From: Verrucomicrobiia bacterium | Lineage (GTDB): Bacteria; Verrucomicrobiota; Verrucomicrobiia; Limisphaerales; JAEYXS01 | DNA length: 46,354 bases | Assembly (NCBI GenBank): GCA_036405135.1 | Contig: DASWYF010000004.1 | Span: 1-46,354 of the forward strand | Direction of reading: 5' to 3' | In this document: positions 1 to 7,717 of the stretch, piece after piece | How positions within the stretch are numbered: position 1 is the first letter of the stretch | Layout: each line of letters opens with the position of its first letter | The notes under the pieces: model-generated | What the model saw: only the letters and a program-made list of their open reading frames with translations | Database searches by the model: none | Told to the model about the DNA's origin: nothing | Program-made: the position numbers and the translations under genes

Positions 1-10
1 TACCCCCGCA

Positions 11-152
<142 letters not shown>

Positions 153-161
153 TCTCCACCG

Positions 162-1595
162 CTACGCAATGATCTCCTTCACCACATGTCCATGCACATC
201 CGTGAGCCGGAAGTTCCGCCCATCATAACGGTACGTCAGCTTCTCATGATCGAGACCTAGCAGATGCAAGATCGTCGCGTGCAGATCGTGCATGTGCACC
301 TTGTCCTGCACCGCGAAATGGCCGAACTCATCCGTCTCACCGTAGCTGAAGCCCGGCTTCACACCGCCACCTGCGAGCCAAACGGTGAACCCGTTCGCAT
401 TGTGATCGCGACCCGTGCCGTTCTTCTCCGCATACGGCGTACGACCAAACTCCGCGCCCCACCACACGATCGTATCTTCCAAGAGCCCGCGCTGCTTCAA
501 ATCCGCCAGCAAGCCCGCGATCGGCTTATCCACCGCGCGCGCGTGCTGCTCATGCTTCGGCAAATTCGAGTGCTGATCCCACGCCGGGTTCGCCGTGTTA
601 TCACCGTAAGTCACCTGGATGTAGCGCACGCCGGATTCCGCCATGCGCCGCGCCAACAGGCATTGCCGCCCGAAATTATCCGTATCCTTCTCACCGATGC
701 CGTACAGCGCCAGCGTCGCCGGAGATTCATTCGCGATGTCGATCACGCCCGGTGCCGCACCCTGCATGCGCCACGCGAGTTCGTATGAGTTGATCACCGC
801 TTCCAGCTCGCTGTTGCCCGGATGCTGCTTCAACTGCTCTGCATTCATCGCTTGCAACAAGTCAAACTGCCGCCGTTGCGACGCCATGTCGAACCCGCCA
901 TTCTTAAGATTCCGGATAGTAGCCTCAGCCGCAGGCGCACCCGCCTTGCCCAAGGCCGTGCCCTGATAAACCGGCGGCAGGAACGCCGTGCCAAAATTCC
1001 TCGGCCCACCATTGCCGCTCGACGGACTGATCGTCACAAAGCCCGGCATGTTATCATTCTCCGTGCCGAGACCATACGTGATCCATGACCCCATCGAAGG
1101 CCGGATGAAATTCGTTGCCCCCGTGTGCAAGAACAACGTCGCCGGACCATGCGCGATGCCTTCCGTCTGCATGGACTTGATGAAGCACAGATCATCCGAG
1201 TGCTTCGCCGTTTCCGGGAACAAGTCAGACGCCCAACGCCCGCACTGTCCGTATTGCTTGAAATTCCACAACGGCTTCTGGATGCGTTGGGACGATGCCG
1301 CCTTGGTGCCCGAGTTCGCGATCTTCCGCGAATCCATGAAATCCCGCATCTCGCCATCGCGCTCCGTGAGGATCGGCTTGTAATCGAACGTATCGACATG
1401 GCTCGGCCCGCCCTGCATGAAGATGAAGATGACGCGCTTGGCCTTCGGCTTGAAATGCGGCGTCTTCGCCGCGAGCGGACTCTGCGCCAGCGCGGCCCCC
1501 GCCTTGTTCGCCATGCCCGCAAGCGCGAGGTAACCGAACCCGCACGCGACTTTCTTCAGCGCGTTCCGCCGGGACTGCATGTAAGGCATCAGCAT
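162..1595 (-). CDS. DUF1501 domain-containing protein, Tat-exported
   Basis: This 477-residue protein belongs to the DUF1501 family, abundant in Verrucomicrobia and Planctomycetes and distantly related to sulfatase/alkaline-phosphatase-fold proteins. A twin-arginine signal lies at residues 9-10 (SRRNALKK) followed by a hydrophobic stretch ending near residue 36. The family motif GGPSHVDTFDYKP is at about 62-74, and the C-terminal part contains WWGAEFGRTP and GRDHN. The chosen ATG has AGAAGGAC upstream as ribosome binding site. It begins 18 bp after the stop of the PSD1 gene, the usual partner of DUF1501 genes, so the two are probably co-transcribed. The biochemical role of the pair is not established; by family context it is linked to degradation of complex organic matter. 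Confidence 0.93.
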   Translation of the reverse strand: MLMPYMQSRRNALKKVACGFGYLALAGMANKAGAALAQSPLAAKTPHFKPKAKRVIFIFMQGGPSHVDTFDYKPILTERDGEMRDFMDSRKIANSGTKAASSQRIQKPLWNFKQYGQCGRWASDLFPETAKHSDDLCFIKSMQTEGIAHGPATLFLHTGATNFIRPSMGSWITYGLGTENDNMPGFVTISPSSGNGGPRNFGTAFLPPVYQGTALGKAGAPAAEATIRNLKNGGFDMASQRRQFDLLQAMNAEQLKQHPGNSELEAVINSYELAWRMQGAAPGVIDIANESPATLALYGIGEKDTDNFGRQCLLARRMAESGVRYIQVTYGDNTANPAWDQHSNLPKHEQHARAVDKPIAGLLADLKQRGLLEDTIVWWGAEFGRTPYAEKNGTGRDHNANGFTVWLAGGGVKPGFSYGETDEFGHFAVQDKVHMHDLHATILHLLGLDHEKLTYRYDGRNFRLTDVHGHVVKEIIA

Positions 1596-1613
1596 ATTTC
1601 GTCCTTCTCTCGA

Positions 1614-4541
1614 TCAATTCAAATACCGGAAATCCAAGCTCGCGAACAACACCTGGTAGAACTGCCCCCAGGCTTCCAACGCTTGCTTGCCATCACCCGC
1701 TTCCGTCACAAATTTCAACGCCACTTCGCGCTCGCCGGAAGTGGGTGAGCGCCCCAGCGCACTGCGATACGCCCGCTCGATCTTCGCGCGATCGTCGCCA
1801 CCTTCCGTCAGCAGCTTCTTCGCCGCCAGTTGCGCCTGCTCCACCACGAACGGATGGTTCATCAGATAGAGCGCCTGCGGTGCCACCGTGCTCGTATTGC
1901 GCTTGCCCACCACCACGCTCGGGTCCGCGAAATCGAACACCTCGAAAATATCCGGCAACGAATTGCGCAATACCGGCATGTAAATGCTGCGCCGCGTCTC
2001 CTCGTGCTTGTAATTATAATCCGCGTTCGTGTTCGGCTTCATCGTCGGACCACCCTTCGCTTCCAAGTTCAACTGACCGCTCAAGCTGATGATCGTATCA
2101 CGGATCTGCTCCGCTTCCAACCGGCGACGGTTCGCATGGCTCAGCAACTTGTTCTCCGGGTCCGCTTGCTTCGCCGCCTCGCTTGCCACCGAGGACATCT
2201 GGTAAGCACGTGACAACATCAGCTCCCGCACCAGCTTCTTCGTGGACCAACCCTCCTCCATGAATTTCACCGCCAGATGATCGAGCAGTTCCGGATGTGT
2301 CGGAACATCGCCCGTGGTGCCGAAATTATCGACCGAGCGCACCAGACCTTCACCGAAGAGCCAGTGCCAGGCGCGGTTCACATACACGCGAGCTGTGAGA
2401 GGGTTGTTATTGCTGGAGAGCCACTCACCGAATTCCAAACGCCCGCTCTGCTTCTCCGGGATCACCGGAGCCGGCCCATGCATCGCCACCTGCATGAAGC
2501 CGCGTGGCACCTTCTCGCCCAGCGTATGCACACTGCCACGGATATGGACAAACGTATCACCCGGCTCCTTCTCTTCTTCCACCGACATCACCTTGGGCCT
2601 TACCTCTGCGGATTCTGTCAGCCGCTTCATCTCCGCCTCCATGCGCTTCACTTCCGCGTTCATCGCCGCCAGCTCCGCATCCTTCTTCTTATCTTTCTCG
2701 CTGCCCGAACCCGTCGGGGCCGTCACGATGTTCGCGTTCGCCAAGTCCTCCACCGGGATGAACTGCACCGCATCCGCACCCACCACACCATCTGTGCCCT
2801 CATTCGATACCAGCACAAAACCCGCGCCGCTCTTCTCGAAGCGATGCCGCCCCAGCGAGACAAACCGTCCCATGATCGGCGGCACTTCTTTCTGGTTCAC
2901 TTGCAAATAGACTTCGCCATCCGCCGTGAGAATCGTCACCGGTACGCTCGCCGAACGATTCACCGCATGCACATAAGCCAGGCGCACCTCGTAGTTGCCG
3001 TTCTTGCGGATGTCCGGCACGAAGGTCAGCGTCTTCTTGCCCTTGTCACTGTCGCCATCATGCAGATAACCGCTGCCCACGAACGATTTCGTATACACCG
3101 AATGAGTCCACTCACCCACTTTCTTCGCCTGCTCATCATCCACCACGATGCCCGGCAGATCTCCCGGCGCTAAAATCTTCGGCGTCTTCTCCGAACCCTT
3201 GTCGATATTCGCCGCCACCATTTTGTTCTGTTTCGCCTTCAGGTCCTTCAATTCCTTCTCCAGCGCCGCCACCGCCTTCTCATGCGCAACCGCTTTTGCC
3301 TCCAAATCCGCTGGCAAGGGCGCACCCACCTCCACCCAGCGCGAGACATTCGCCGTCTCCAGCGAACGCGTGCTGCGCAGGATGCCCGCCATCGCGTAAT
3401 AATCTTTCGTCGGGATGGGATCGAACTTGTGGTCATGGCACCGCGCGCAACCAAGCGCCTGCCCCATAAACGCCTTGCCGATTGTATCCAATTGCTCATC
3501 CACCACATCCATCGCGAGCTGCTTCTTGTCCTGCTCCTCCAGCGTCGTATTGCCCATCGCCAGAAACGCCGTGCCCAAAATCTGACGCTGCCGCTGCTCG
3601 ATGCTGCCCGTCATCAAGTCACCCGCCACATGCTCCTGCACGAGCTGATTGAACGGCACATCCAGATTGAACGAATCGATCACGTAATCCCGATACTTCC
3701 ACGCTTCCTTGTAAACCAATCCGCGCAAGGTAACCGACTCCGCATAACGCACCACATCCAGCCAATGCCGCCCCCAACGCTCACCAAAGTGCGGCGACGC
3801 CAGCAACCCATCCACCAGCTTCTCATAGGCATTCGCGGATTTGTCATTCACGAACGCATCGATCTGCTCCGGCGTCGGCGGCAATCCGATGAGATCAAAG
3901 TAAACGCGCCGCACCAAAGTCTCCTTATTCGCATCCGCACTCGGCTTGAGATTCTTCGATTCCAACTTCGCGAGCAGAAACTTATCCACGTCCCCACGTG
4001 ACCACGCCGCATCCTTCACTGATGGAACTGTTCCTTTTTGCGGCAGCTTGTAAGCCCAGAAATTTCTACCTTCCTCCACCGTCATCCCGCTCTTCGCCAG
4101 CGTCACCTTATGCGTGCGCGGGTCCGGCGCGCCCATCTTCACCCACTGCTCCAGCGCCGCGATCTCCGCTTGCGGCAGCTTGTTCTTCGGCGGCATCTGG
4201 AAGTCCGTGTCGTGATACTGCACCGCCTTGATCACCAAAGATTTTTCCAGGTCTCCCGGAATGATCGCCGGTCCCGTATCGCCACCCTTCTTCCACCCCT
4301 CCGCCGTATCCAGCAGCAAACCGCCCTTCACCTTTTTATCCGCCGCGTGACATTCATAACAACGCTCTGCCAAAATCGGACGGATTTTCTTTTCGAAAAA
4401 GTCCACGCCCGCAGCATCTTGCGCAGCCGCGTCCGAAACGGACAGCGCCGTAAGGCTTAGGCCAACGAGGGAAAATAGAACACGAAGCCGGTCAGAGAGA
4501 CCGACAGCAGACCTAGGACTTTGGTCACACTGCAGGGGCAT
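1614..4541 (-). CDS. PSD1 / planctomycete cytochrome c (DUF1549-DUF1553) protein
   Basis: This is a 975-residue exported protein with the PVC PSCyt1-PSCyt2-PSD1 architecture. A hydrophobic signal segment (about 21-40) is followed by a CYECH heme-c motif at 61-65 in the PSCyt1 domain. The DUF1549 region (about 180-390) includes a second CxxCH (CARCH) next to DHKFDPIPTKDYY. A beta-rich insert at about 470-605, with HAVNRSASVPV and VVGADAVQFIPV, resembles a golvesin C-terminal-like/carbohydrate-binding module. A charged coiled-coil (about 615-650) and the DUF1553 domain (about 700-960; NNPLTARVYVNRAWHWLFG) follow. It sits 18 bp upstream of the DUF1501 gene and 75 bp downstream of the AraC gene on the same strand. 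The binding target of the insert is unknown. Confidence 0.94.
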   Translation of the reverse strand: MPLQCDQSPRSAVGLSDRLRVLFSLVGLSLTALSVSDAAAQDAAGVDFFEKKIRPILAERCYECHAADKKVKGGLLLDTAEGWKKGGDTGPAIIPGDLEKSLVIKAVQYHDTDFQMPPKNKLPQAEIAALEQWVKMGAPDPRTHKVTLAKSGMTVEEGRNFWAYKLPQKGTVPSVKDAAWSRGDVDKFLLAKLESKNLKPSADANKETLVRRVYFDLIGLPPTPEQIDAFVNDKSANAYEKLVDGLLASPHFGERWGRHWLDVVRYAESVTLRGLVYKEAWKYRDYVIDSFNLDVPFNQLVQEHVAGDLMTGSIEQRQRQILGTAFLAMGNTTLEEQDKKQLAMDVVDEQLDTIGKAFMGQALGCARCHDHKFDPIPTKDYYAMAGILRSTRSLETANVSRWVEVGAPLPADLEAKAVAHEKAVAALEKELKDLKAKQNKMVAANIDKGSEKTPKILAPGDLPGIVVDDEQAKKVGEWTHSVYTKSFVGSGYLHDGDSDKGKKTLTFVPDIRKNGNYEVRLAYVHAVNRSASVPVTILTADGEVYLQVNQKEVPPIMGRFVSLGRHRFEKSGAGFVLVSNEGTDGVVGADAVQFIPVEDLANANIVTAPTGSGSEKDKKKDAELAAMNAEVKRMEAEMKRLTESAEVRPKVMSVEEEKEPGDTFVHIRGSVHTLGEKVPRGFMQVAMHGPAPVIPEKQSGRLEFGEWLSSNNNPLTARVYVNRAWHWLFGEGLVRSVDNFGTTGDVPTHPELLDHLAVKFMEEGWSTKKLVRELMLSRAYQMSSVASEAAKQADPENKLLSHANRRRLEAEQIRDTIISLSGQLNLEAKGGPTMKPNTNADYNYKHEETRRSIYMPVLRNSLPDIFEVFDFADPSVVVGKRNTSTVAPQALYLMNHPFVVEQAQLAAKKLLTEGGDDRAKIERAYRSALGRSPTSGEREVALKFVTEAGDGKQALEAWGQFYQVLFASLDFRYLN

Positions 4542-4616
4542 TTCACGAGTATAAGTCCTTGCGCTGGAAAAATGGACAAAAATTTTCAGGAAAGAGAACC
4601 GATGGGCTAGGCAGGT

Positions 4617-5483
4617 TCATTCCTTCCCCATGATATACTCACTCGGCGACATCCCCTCCAACTGCCGGAACGTCCGCGAGAACAACGCCAGACTGCTGAA
4701 CCCGCACTGCGCCGCGATCGCCGTCAATGAGAGATTCGTATGCCGTAACAGATCCTTCGCGCGATTGATCTTCAACCGCCGCTGATACTCGCGCGGCGTC
4801 ATCCCCTTCTGCTGTTTGAAGAGCCGCCCCAAATGCACCGGATGATACCCCGTCTTCTCCGTGAGTTCCTTTGAGCGCATCCGTTTCACCCGGTCTTCCG
4901 CCAATGAAATCTCCATGAACCGCACCGCCTCTGCCGCATCCGATTGCGGCGGATGCTGCGTGCCCTCCAGCAGATTTGCCAGCAGTTGCAGCAACAGTCC
5001 CGAAGACTCCAACCGCGAATAAACCGACTGTTGTTCAAACAACTCGATGATCCTCAATAACTGCTGCTTCGCCTCCCCAAACACTTTCGGATGCAACCGC
5101 CCCTTCAACGAAAAGCCCGCCTCCGCAAACACATCCCGCTGGATCCCCGGATGCCTGGCATCCAAGAATCCCGCTGGTGCCATCGGCAGATCCGCATAAC
5201 GCGCATGGAACACCGCATCGAAATGCACATACGGCACCCGCATCTGCGGCGGCGCGAACCCCTCCAGCACATGCGGCACTCGCGGCGGCACACAATACCA
5301 TCCACCAGCCTCCAACGGAACCGTCACTTCATCAAAGACCAGTTCACCGCGTCCGCTCTCCACCTGGAACAAAAGAAAATCTCGCAACACCCGCCGCTCC
5401 ACCCGCCAGGCATCCCGCACCGGATTCGCCGCAAAGCGAACGAACGGACTTAACCCCTGAAGCAATTGCGCACGCGAAATCAT
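4617..5483 (-). CDS. AraC-family transcriptional regulator
   Basis: The 288-residue protein has an N-terminal cupin-like sensor half (about 1-150; GGWYCVPPRVPHVLEGF is typical of the AraC ligand pocket) and a C-terminal double helix-turn-helix (about 190-288). The second helix-turn-helix carries the family signature AIAAQCGFSSLALFSRTFRQ followed by GMSPSEY. It is encoded just upstream of the PSD1-DUF1501 pair on the same strand and is a plausible local regulator of them, possibly sensing a sugar. That role is inferred from position only. No convincing Shine-Dalgarno is visible before the ATG; the upstream sequence is a dispersed repeat starting within 10 bp of the start codon. Confidence 0.93.
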   Translation of the reverse strand: MISRAQLLQGLSPFVRFAANPVRDAWRVERRVLRDFLLFQVESGRGELVFDEVTVPLEAGGWYCVPPRVPHVLEGFAPPQMRVPYVHFDAVFHARYADLPMAPAGFLDARHPGIQRDVFAEAGFSLKGRLHPKVFGEAKQQLLRIIELFEQQSVYSRLESSGLLLQLLANLLEGTQHPPQSDAAEAVRFMEISLAEDRVKRMRSKELTEKTGYHPVHLGRLFKQQKGMTPREYQRRLKINRAKDLLRHTNLSLTAIAAQCGFSSLALFSRTFRQLEGMSPSEYIMGKE

Positions 5484-5490
5484 TATATTT

Positions 5491-5630
5491 AAGCCACAGA
5501 TTTACACAGAAGAAACACAGATAAGGGATTAAAGAAACAGCGTTTCGAAACAGCATTCTTTTTGTGCCTTCTGTGCCTTTTTGTGGCCAATCTCTATCCG
5601 TGTATATTCTGTGCTCAATCCGTGGTTAAG
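5491..5630. repeat. Dispersed intergenic repeat (CCACAGATT/ACACAGA type), inverted pair
   Basis: The left arm (5491-5528) reads AAGCCACAGATTTACACAGA and then AAACACAGATAAGGG. The right part (about 5570-5630) read on the minus strand begins CTTAACCACGGATTGAGCAC, continues with AATATACACGGATAGAGA, and then has GGCACAGAAGGCACAAA units. The two arms are divergent versions of one family in inverted orientation. The right arm supplies the stop codon (TAA at 5626-5628) of the neighbouring small gene. A further copy lies at 6765-6802. Confidence 0.8.
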
Positions 5631-5913
5631 AAACCTCCTTCGCCGGAGGTATCGGCTGCTTCAAATACTCCAACTGACAAGGCCGACACAGATCATACTT
5701 CAACTCCACGTGCACATCCCGCATCGCCTCTGCTTCAGTCTGCTCAGAGGCCGCAGCCAGTGCTTCCCGCACTGCGGCCTGAGCATCCTCCCGCAACTCC
5801 TCCTCCGTGATCTCCAAAGGATCAGCCGCCGCCGTCACTTGGATGTTCACCACATAACGCGGCGACCCTTTCGGCAGCGGACGATAACACCGGTCACAGA
5901 TATGCGTGATCAT
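5626..5913 (-). CDS. Small protein with two CxxC pairs (putative zinc-binding)
   Basis: I do not recognise the family. From the ATG at 5913 the product is 95 residues, starting ITHICDRCYRPLPKG. It has one CxxC pair near the N terminus (CDRC) and one near the C terminus (CRPC), separated by a glutamate/alanine-rich segment of about 60 residues that is probably helical. Four cysteines in two CxxC pairs suggest one structural zinc. The frame stays open 10 codons further upstream to a TTG, but those codons lie inside a dispersed 40-bp repeat (5918-5958), so I reject that extension. The gene follows xth on the same strand and may share its transcript. Confidence 0.7.
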   Translation of the reverse strand: MITHICDRCYRPLPKGSPRYVVNIQVTAAADPLEITEEELREDAQAAVREALAAASEQTEAEAMRDVHVELKYDLCRPCQLEYLKQPIPPAKEVS

Positions 5914-5917
5914 ATTG

Positions 5918-5958
5918 GTCAGTTCCGCCTCGTCATCCCGCAAGCGGGACGGCTACGA
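5918..5958 (-). repeat. Dispersed palindromic repeat (CCCGC-NN-GCGGG type), copy A
   Basis: Read on the minus strand this is TCGTAGCCGTCCCGCTTGCG, then GGATGACGAGGCGGAACTG, then ACC. It matches copy B at 44665-44706 almost base for base and copy C at 45865-45899 more loosely. The core CCCGC/GCGGG forms a short hairpin. This copy lies between the xth stop codon and the small CxxC gene. Confidence 0.8.
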
Positions 5959-5959
5959 T

Positions 5960-6721
5960 TCAATAATCCAGCTCGATCGCCACCGGGCAATGATCCGAGC
6001 CCATGATGTGCGGCTTGATCCAAGCTTTTTTCAAACGCTTGCGCAGCTTTTGCGAGAGGCAGAAGTAGTCGATACGCCACCCGATGTTACGCTCGCGAAT
6101 GCCCGGGCGATAGCTCCACCAGGAGTAATGACTCGGCCCTTTCTCGAATTCGCGGAAGGTATCCACATAACCGAGCGCGAGCGTTTCGTCGAAGCTGTTG
6201 CGCTCCTCGATGGTGAAGCCCGCATTGCGCACATTGGTCTTCGGATTCTTCAGATCAATCTCCTTATGCGCCACATTCAAGTCGCCGCAGAAAATGACCG
6301 GCTTGCTGAGTTCGAGTTTCTTGAGGTGATTGCGAAATGATTTGTCCCAGATGTTCGTGCGGTAATCGAGCCGTTCCAGTTCGCGCTGGGAATTCGGCGT
6401 GTAAACGCAGACGAGATGAAAATCCTTAAACTCGGCGTTCACGATGCGCCCCTCGGTATCCACCTCTTTCTGACCCATGCCGTAAGTGACGTTCTGCGGC
6501 TTTTCCTTCGTGAAGATGGCGGTGCCGGAATAACCCTTCTTCTCCGCCGAGTTCCAGAATTGGTGATAATCCTTCGGCCAAAGCATATCGACGACCTGAC
6601 TTTGCTCCGCCTTCGTCTCTTGCAGGCACAGGATCTCCGGCTTCGAGCTGCCCATGAAATCCAGCAGACCTTTGCCGAGCGCCGAGCGCACACCGTTGAC
6701 GTTCCAAGAGACGAGTTTCAT
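5960..6721 (-). CDS. xth: Exodeoxyribonuclease III
   Basis: The 253-residue protein is a full-length exonuclease III / AP endonuclease of the endonuclease-exonuclease-phosphatase fold. It cleaves DNA at abasic sites and removes nucleotides 3' to 5' in base-excision repair, in the cytoplasm. Visible signatures in order are MKLVSWNVNG at the N terminus, LCLQETKA (metal-binding glutamate), VYTPNS, FCGDLNVAH (catalytic Asp and Asn), GWRIDYFCLS, and GSDHCPV with the catalytic Asp-His at the C terminus. The length fits the family and all key residues are present. It is followed by a small CxxC protein and preceded by a 126-bp spacer carrying a dispersed repeat. Confidence 0.96.
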   Translation of the reverse strand: MKLVSWNVNGVRSALGKGLLDFMGSSKPEILCLQETKAEQSQVVDMLWPKDYHQFWNSAEKKGYSGTAIFTKEKPQNVTYGMGQKEVDTEGRIVNAEFKDFHLVCVYTPNSQRELERLDYRTNIWDKSFRNHLKKLELSKPVIFCGDLNVAHKEIDLKNPKTNVRNAGFTIEERNSFDETLALGYVDTFREFEKGPSHYSWWSYRPGIRERNIGWRIDYFCLSQKLRKRLKKAWIKPHIMGSDHCPVAIELDY

Positions 6722-6764
6722 GCGAAGGAAAATGCCAAGAGGCGCGGGCTTAAAGAAGAAGTTT

Positions 6765-6802
6765 TTTCAGACACAGATGGAACACGGAAAGACACGGATG
6801 AG
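6765..6802. repeat. Dispersed intergenic repeat (ACACAGATGGAACACGG type)
   Basis: The spacer between the SUKH gene and xth contains TTCAGACACAGATGGAACAC followed by GGAAAGACACGGATGAG. The ACACAGAT/ACACGGAT periodicity matches the element at 5491-5630. Confidence 0.65.
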
Positions 6803-6847
6803 AAACTGTCAATTAGCTTTCTCGCGCATGACAGCTGGCGCAAGATT

Positions 6848-7582
6848 TTATGGCTGCACGTCAGTCGCATACTTGCTCCACACCTGTTGAGATCGCTGGT
6901 AATCTTCGGTCAAAACCTGCTCCGCCGGGTCATAGCGGATGATGTTCTGTGCATAGCATTCATTCAGACCCGCCAAAAAATTTCGGAAGGATGTAAAATA
7001 GATGTAATGGCTGTCTTCCGCCATGTGATAGAAGAAATGCCCCGGCTTGGCCGTTTTGGCGGTATCCAGAAAATAGCCATCAGACGCACCATCTCCAAAT
7101 ATCGGCAGCCAACCGCGTTGATGGCCGAGGATGAATTCATCCAAAACACCTCTGGGCTGGGTCATTTTATTGATCATCACGGCGTCTTCCAAAGACTGAA
7201 AGTAATGTCCTGGGATGATCTCGTTGGTGCTGCCAGATGGCTGGCCATTTCGCCACTGATACAGTGCGCGGATATCAGGCGGCAGGGTTAAGCCATGCTT
7301 CCGTTCGATTTCCAGAATGGCTTCAGGTGAAAGACCAGGCTTCAGTTCCGCCAACCCTTGCGGGGCTTTGGTTTGGAGTTCTAATTCAAGTTGAGCCAAC
7401 AGATTGGTGACATCAGTCTGTATCTCAGGCGGCAATGCGGGGGGAGAGGGGTAAAACATCATCCGCCCCGCCAGTCCCGGCCCAAATCGAAACACTGCCA
7501 GGAGCAACGCGAAGCCGAGCACAGATGTGATGCTTAATAATAGCAATACTCGACGTTTGGTTATGAATGAATCTGGCGACAT
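6848..7582 (-). CDS. SMI1/KNR4 (SUKH) family protein with N-terminal membrane anchor
   Basis: This 244-residue protein has one N-terminal transmembrane segment (about 11-32, RVLLLLSITSVLGFALLLAV) and a SUKH-like domain over about 70-230. Typical SUKH features are KPGLSPEAILEIERKHGLTLPPDIRALYQWRNG near its start, the Trp-Arg-Asn-Gly turn, WLPIFGDGASDGYFLD in the middle and SFRNFLAGL near the end. SUKH proteins often act as immunity proteins for polymorphic toxins or as regulatory adaptors. No toxin gene is adjacent, so a housekeeping or orphan-immunity role cannot be separated. The gene is divergent from the large propeller-cytochrome gene at 7718. Confidence 0.85.
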   Translation of the reverse strand: MSPDSFITKRRVLLLLSITSVLGFALLLAVFRFGPGLAGRMMFYPSPPALPPEIQTDVTNLLAQLELELQTKAPQGLAELKPGLSPEAILEIERKHGLTLPPDIRALYQWRNGQPSGSTNEIIPGHYFQSLEDAVMINKMTQPRGVLDEFILGHQRGWLPIFGDGASDGYFLDTAKTAKPGHFFYHMAEDSHYIYFTSFRNFLAGLNECYAQNIIRYDPAEQVLTEDYQRSQQVWSKYATDVQP

Positions 7583-7717
7583 ACCCTTTGCTTTGCGTCA
7601 CCAATTTAGCGATTGGTTTGTGAGATGCCAAGCAGGCAGAAATCATAAAATACCCAGTGCTGCGTCTTGCGTGAATAAGCGGTCATCTCTACGCTTCCAA
7701 TCTCAGCCAAGTTCGTT

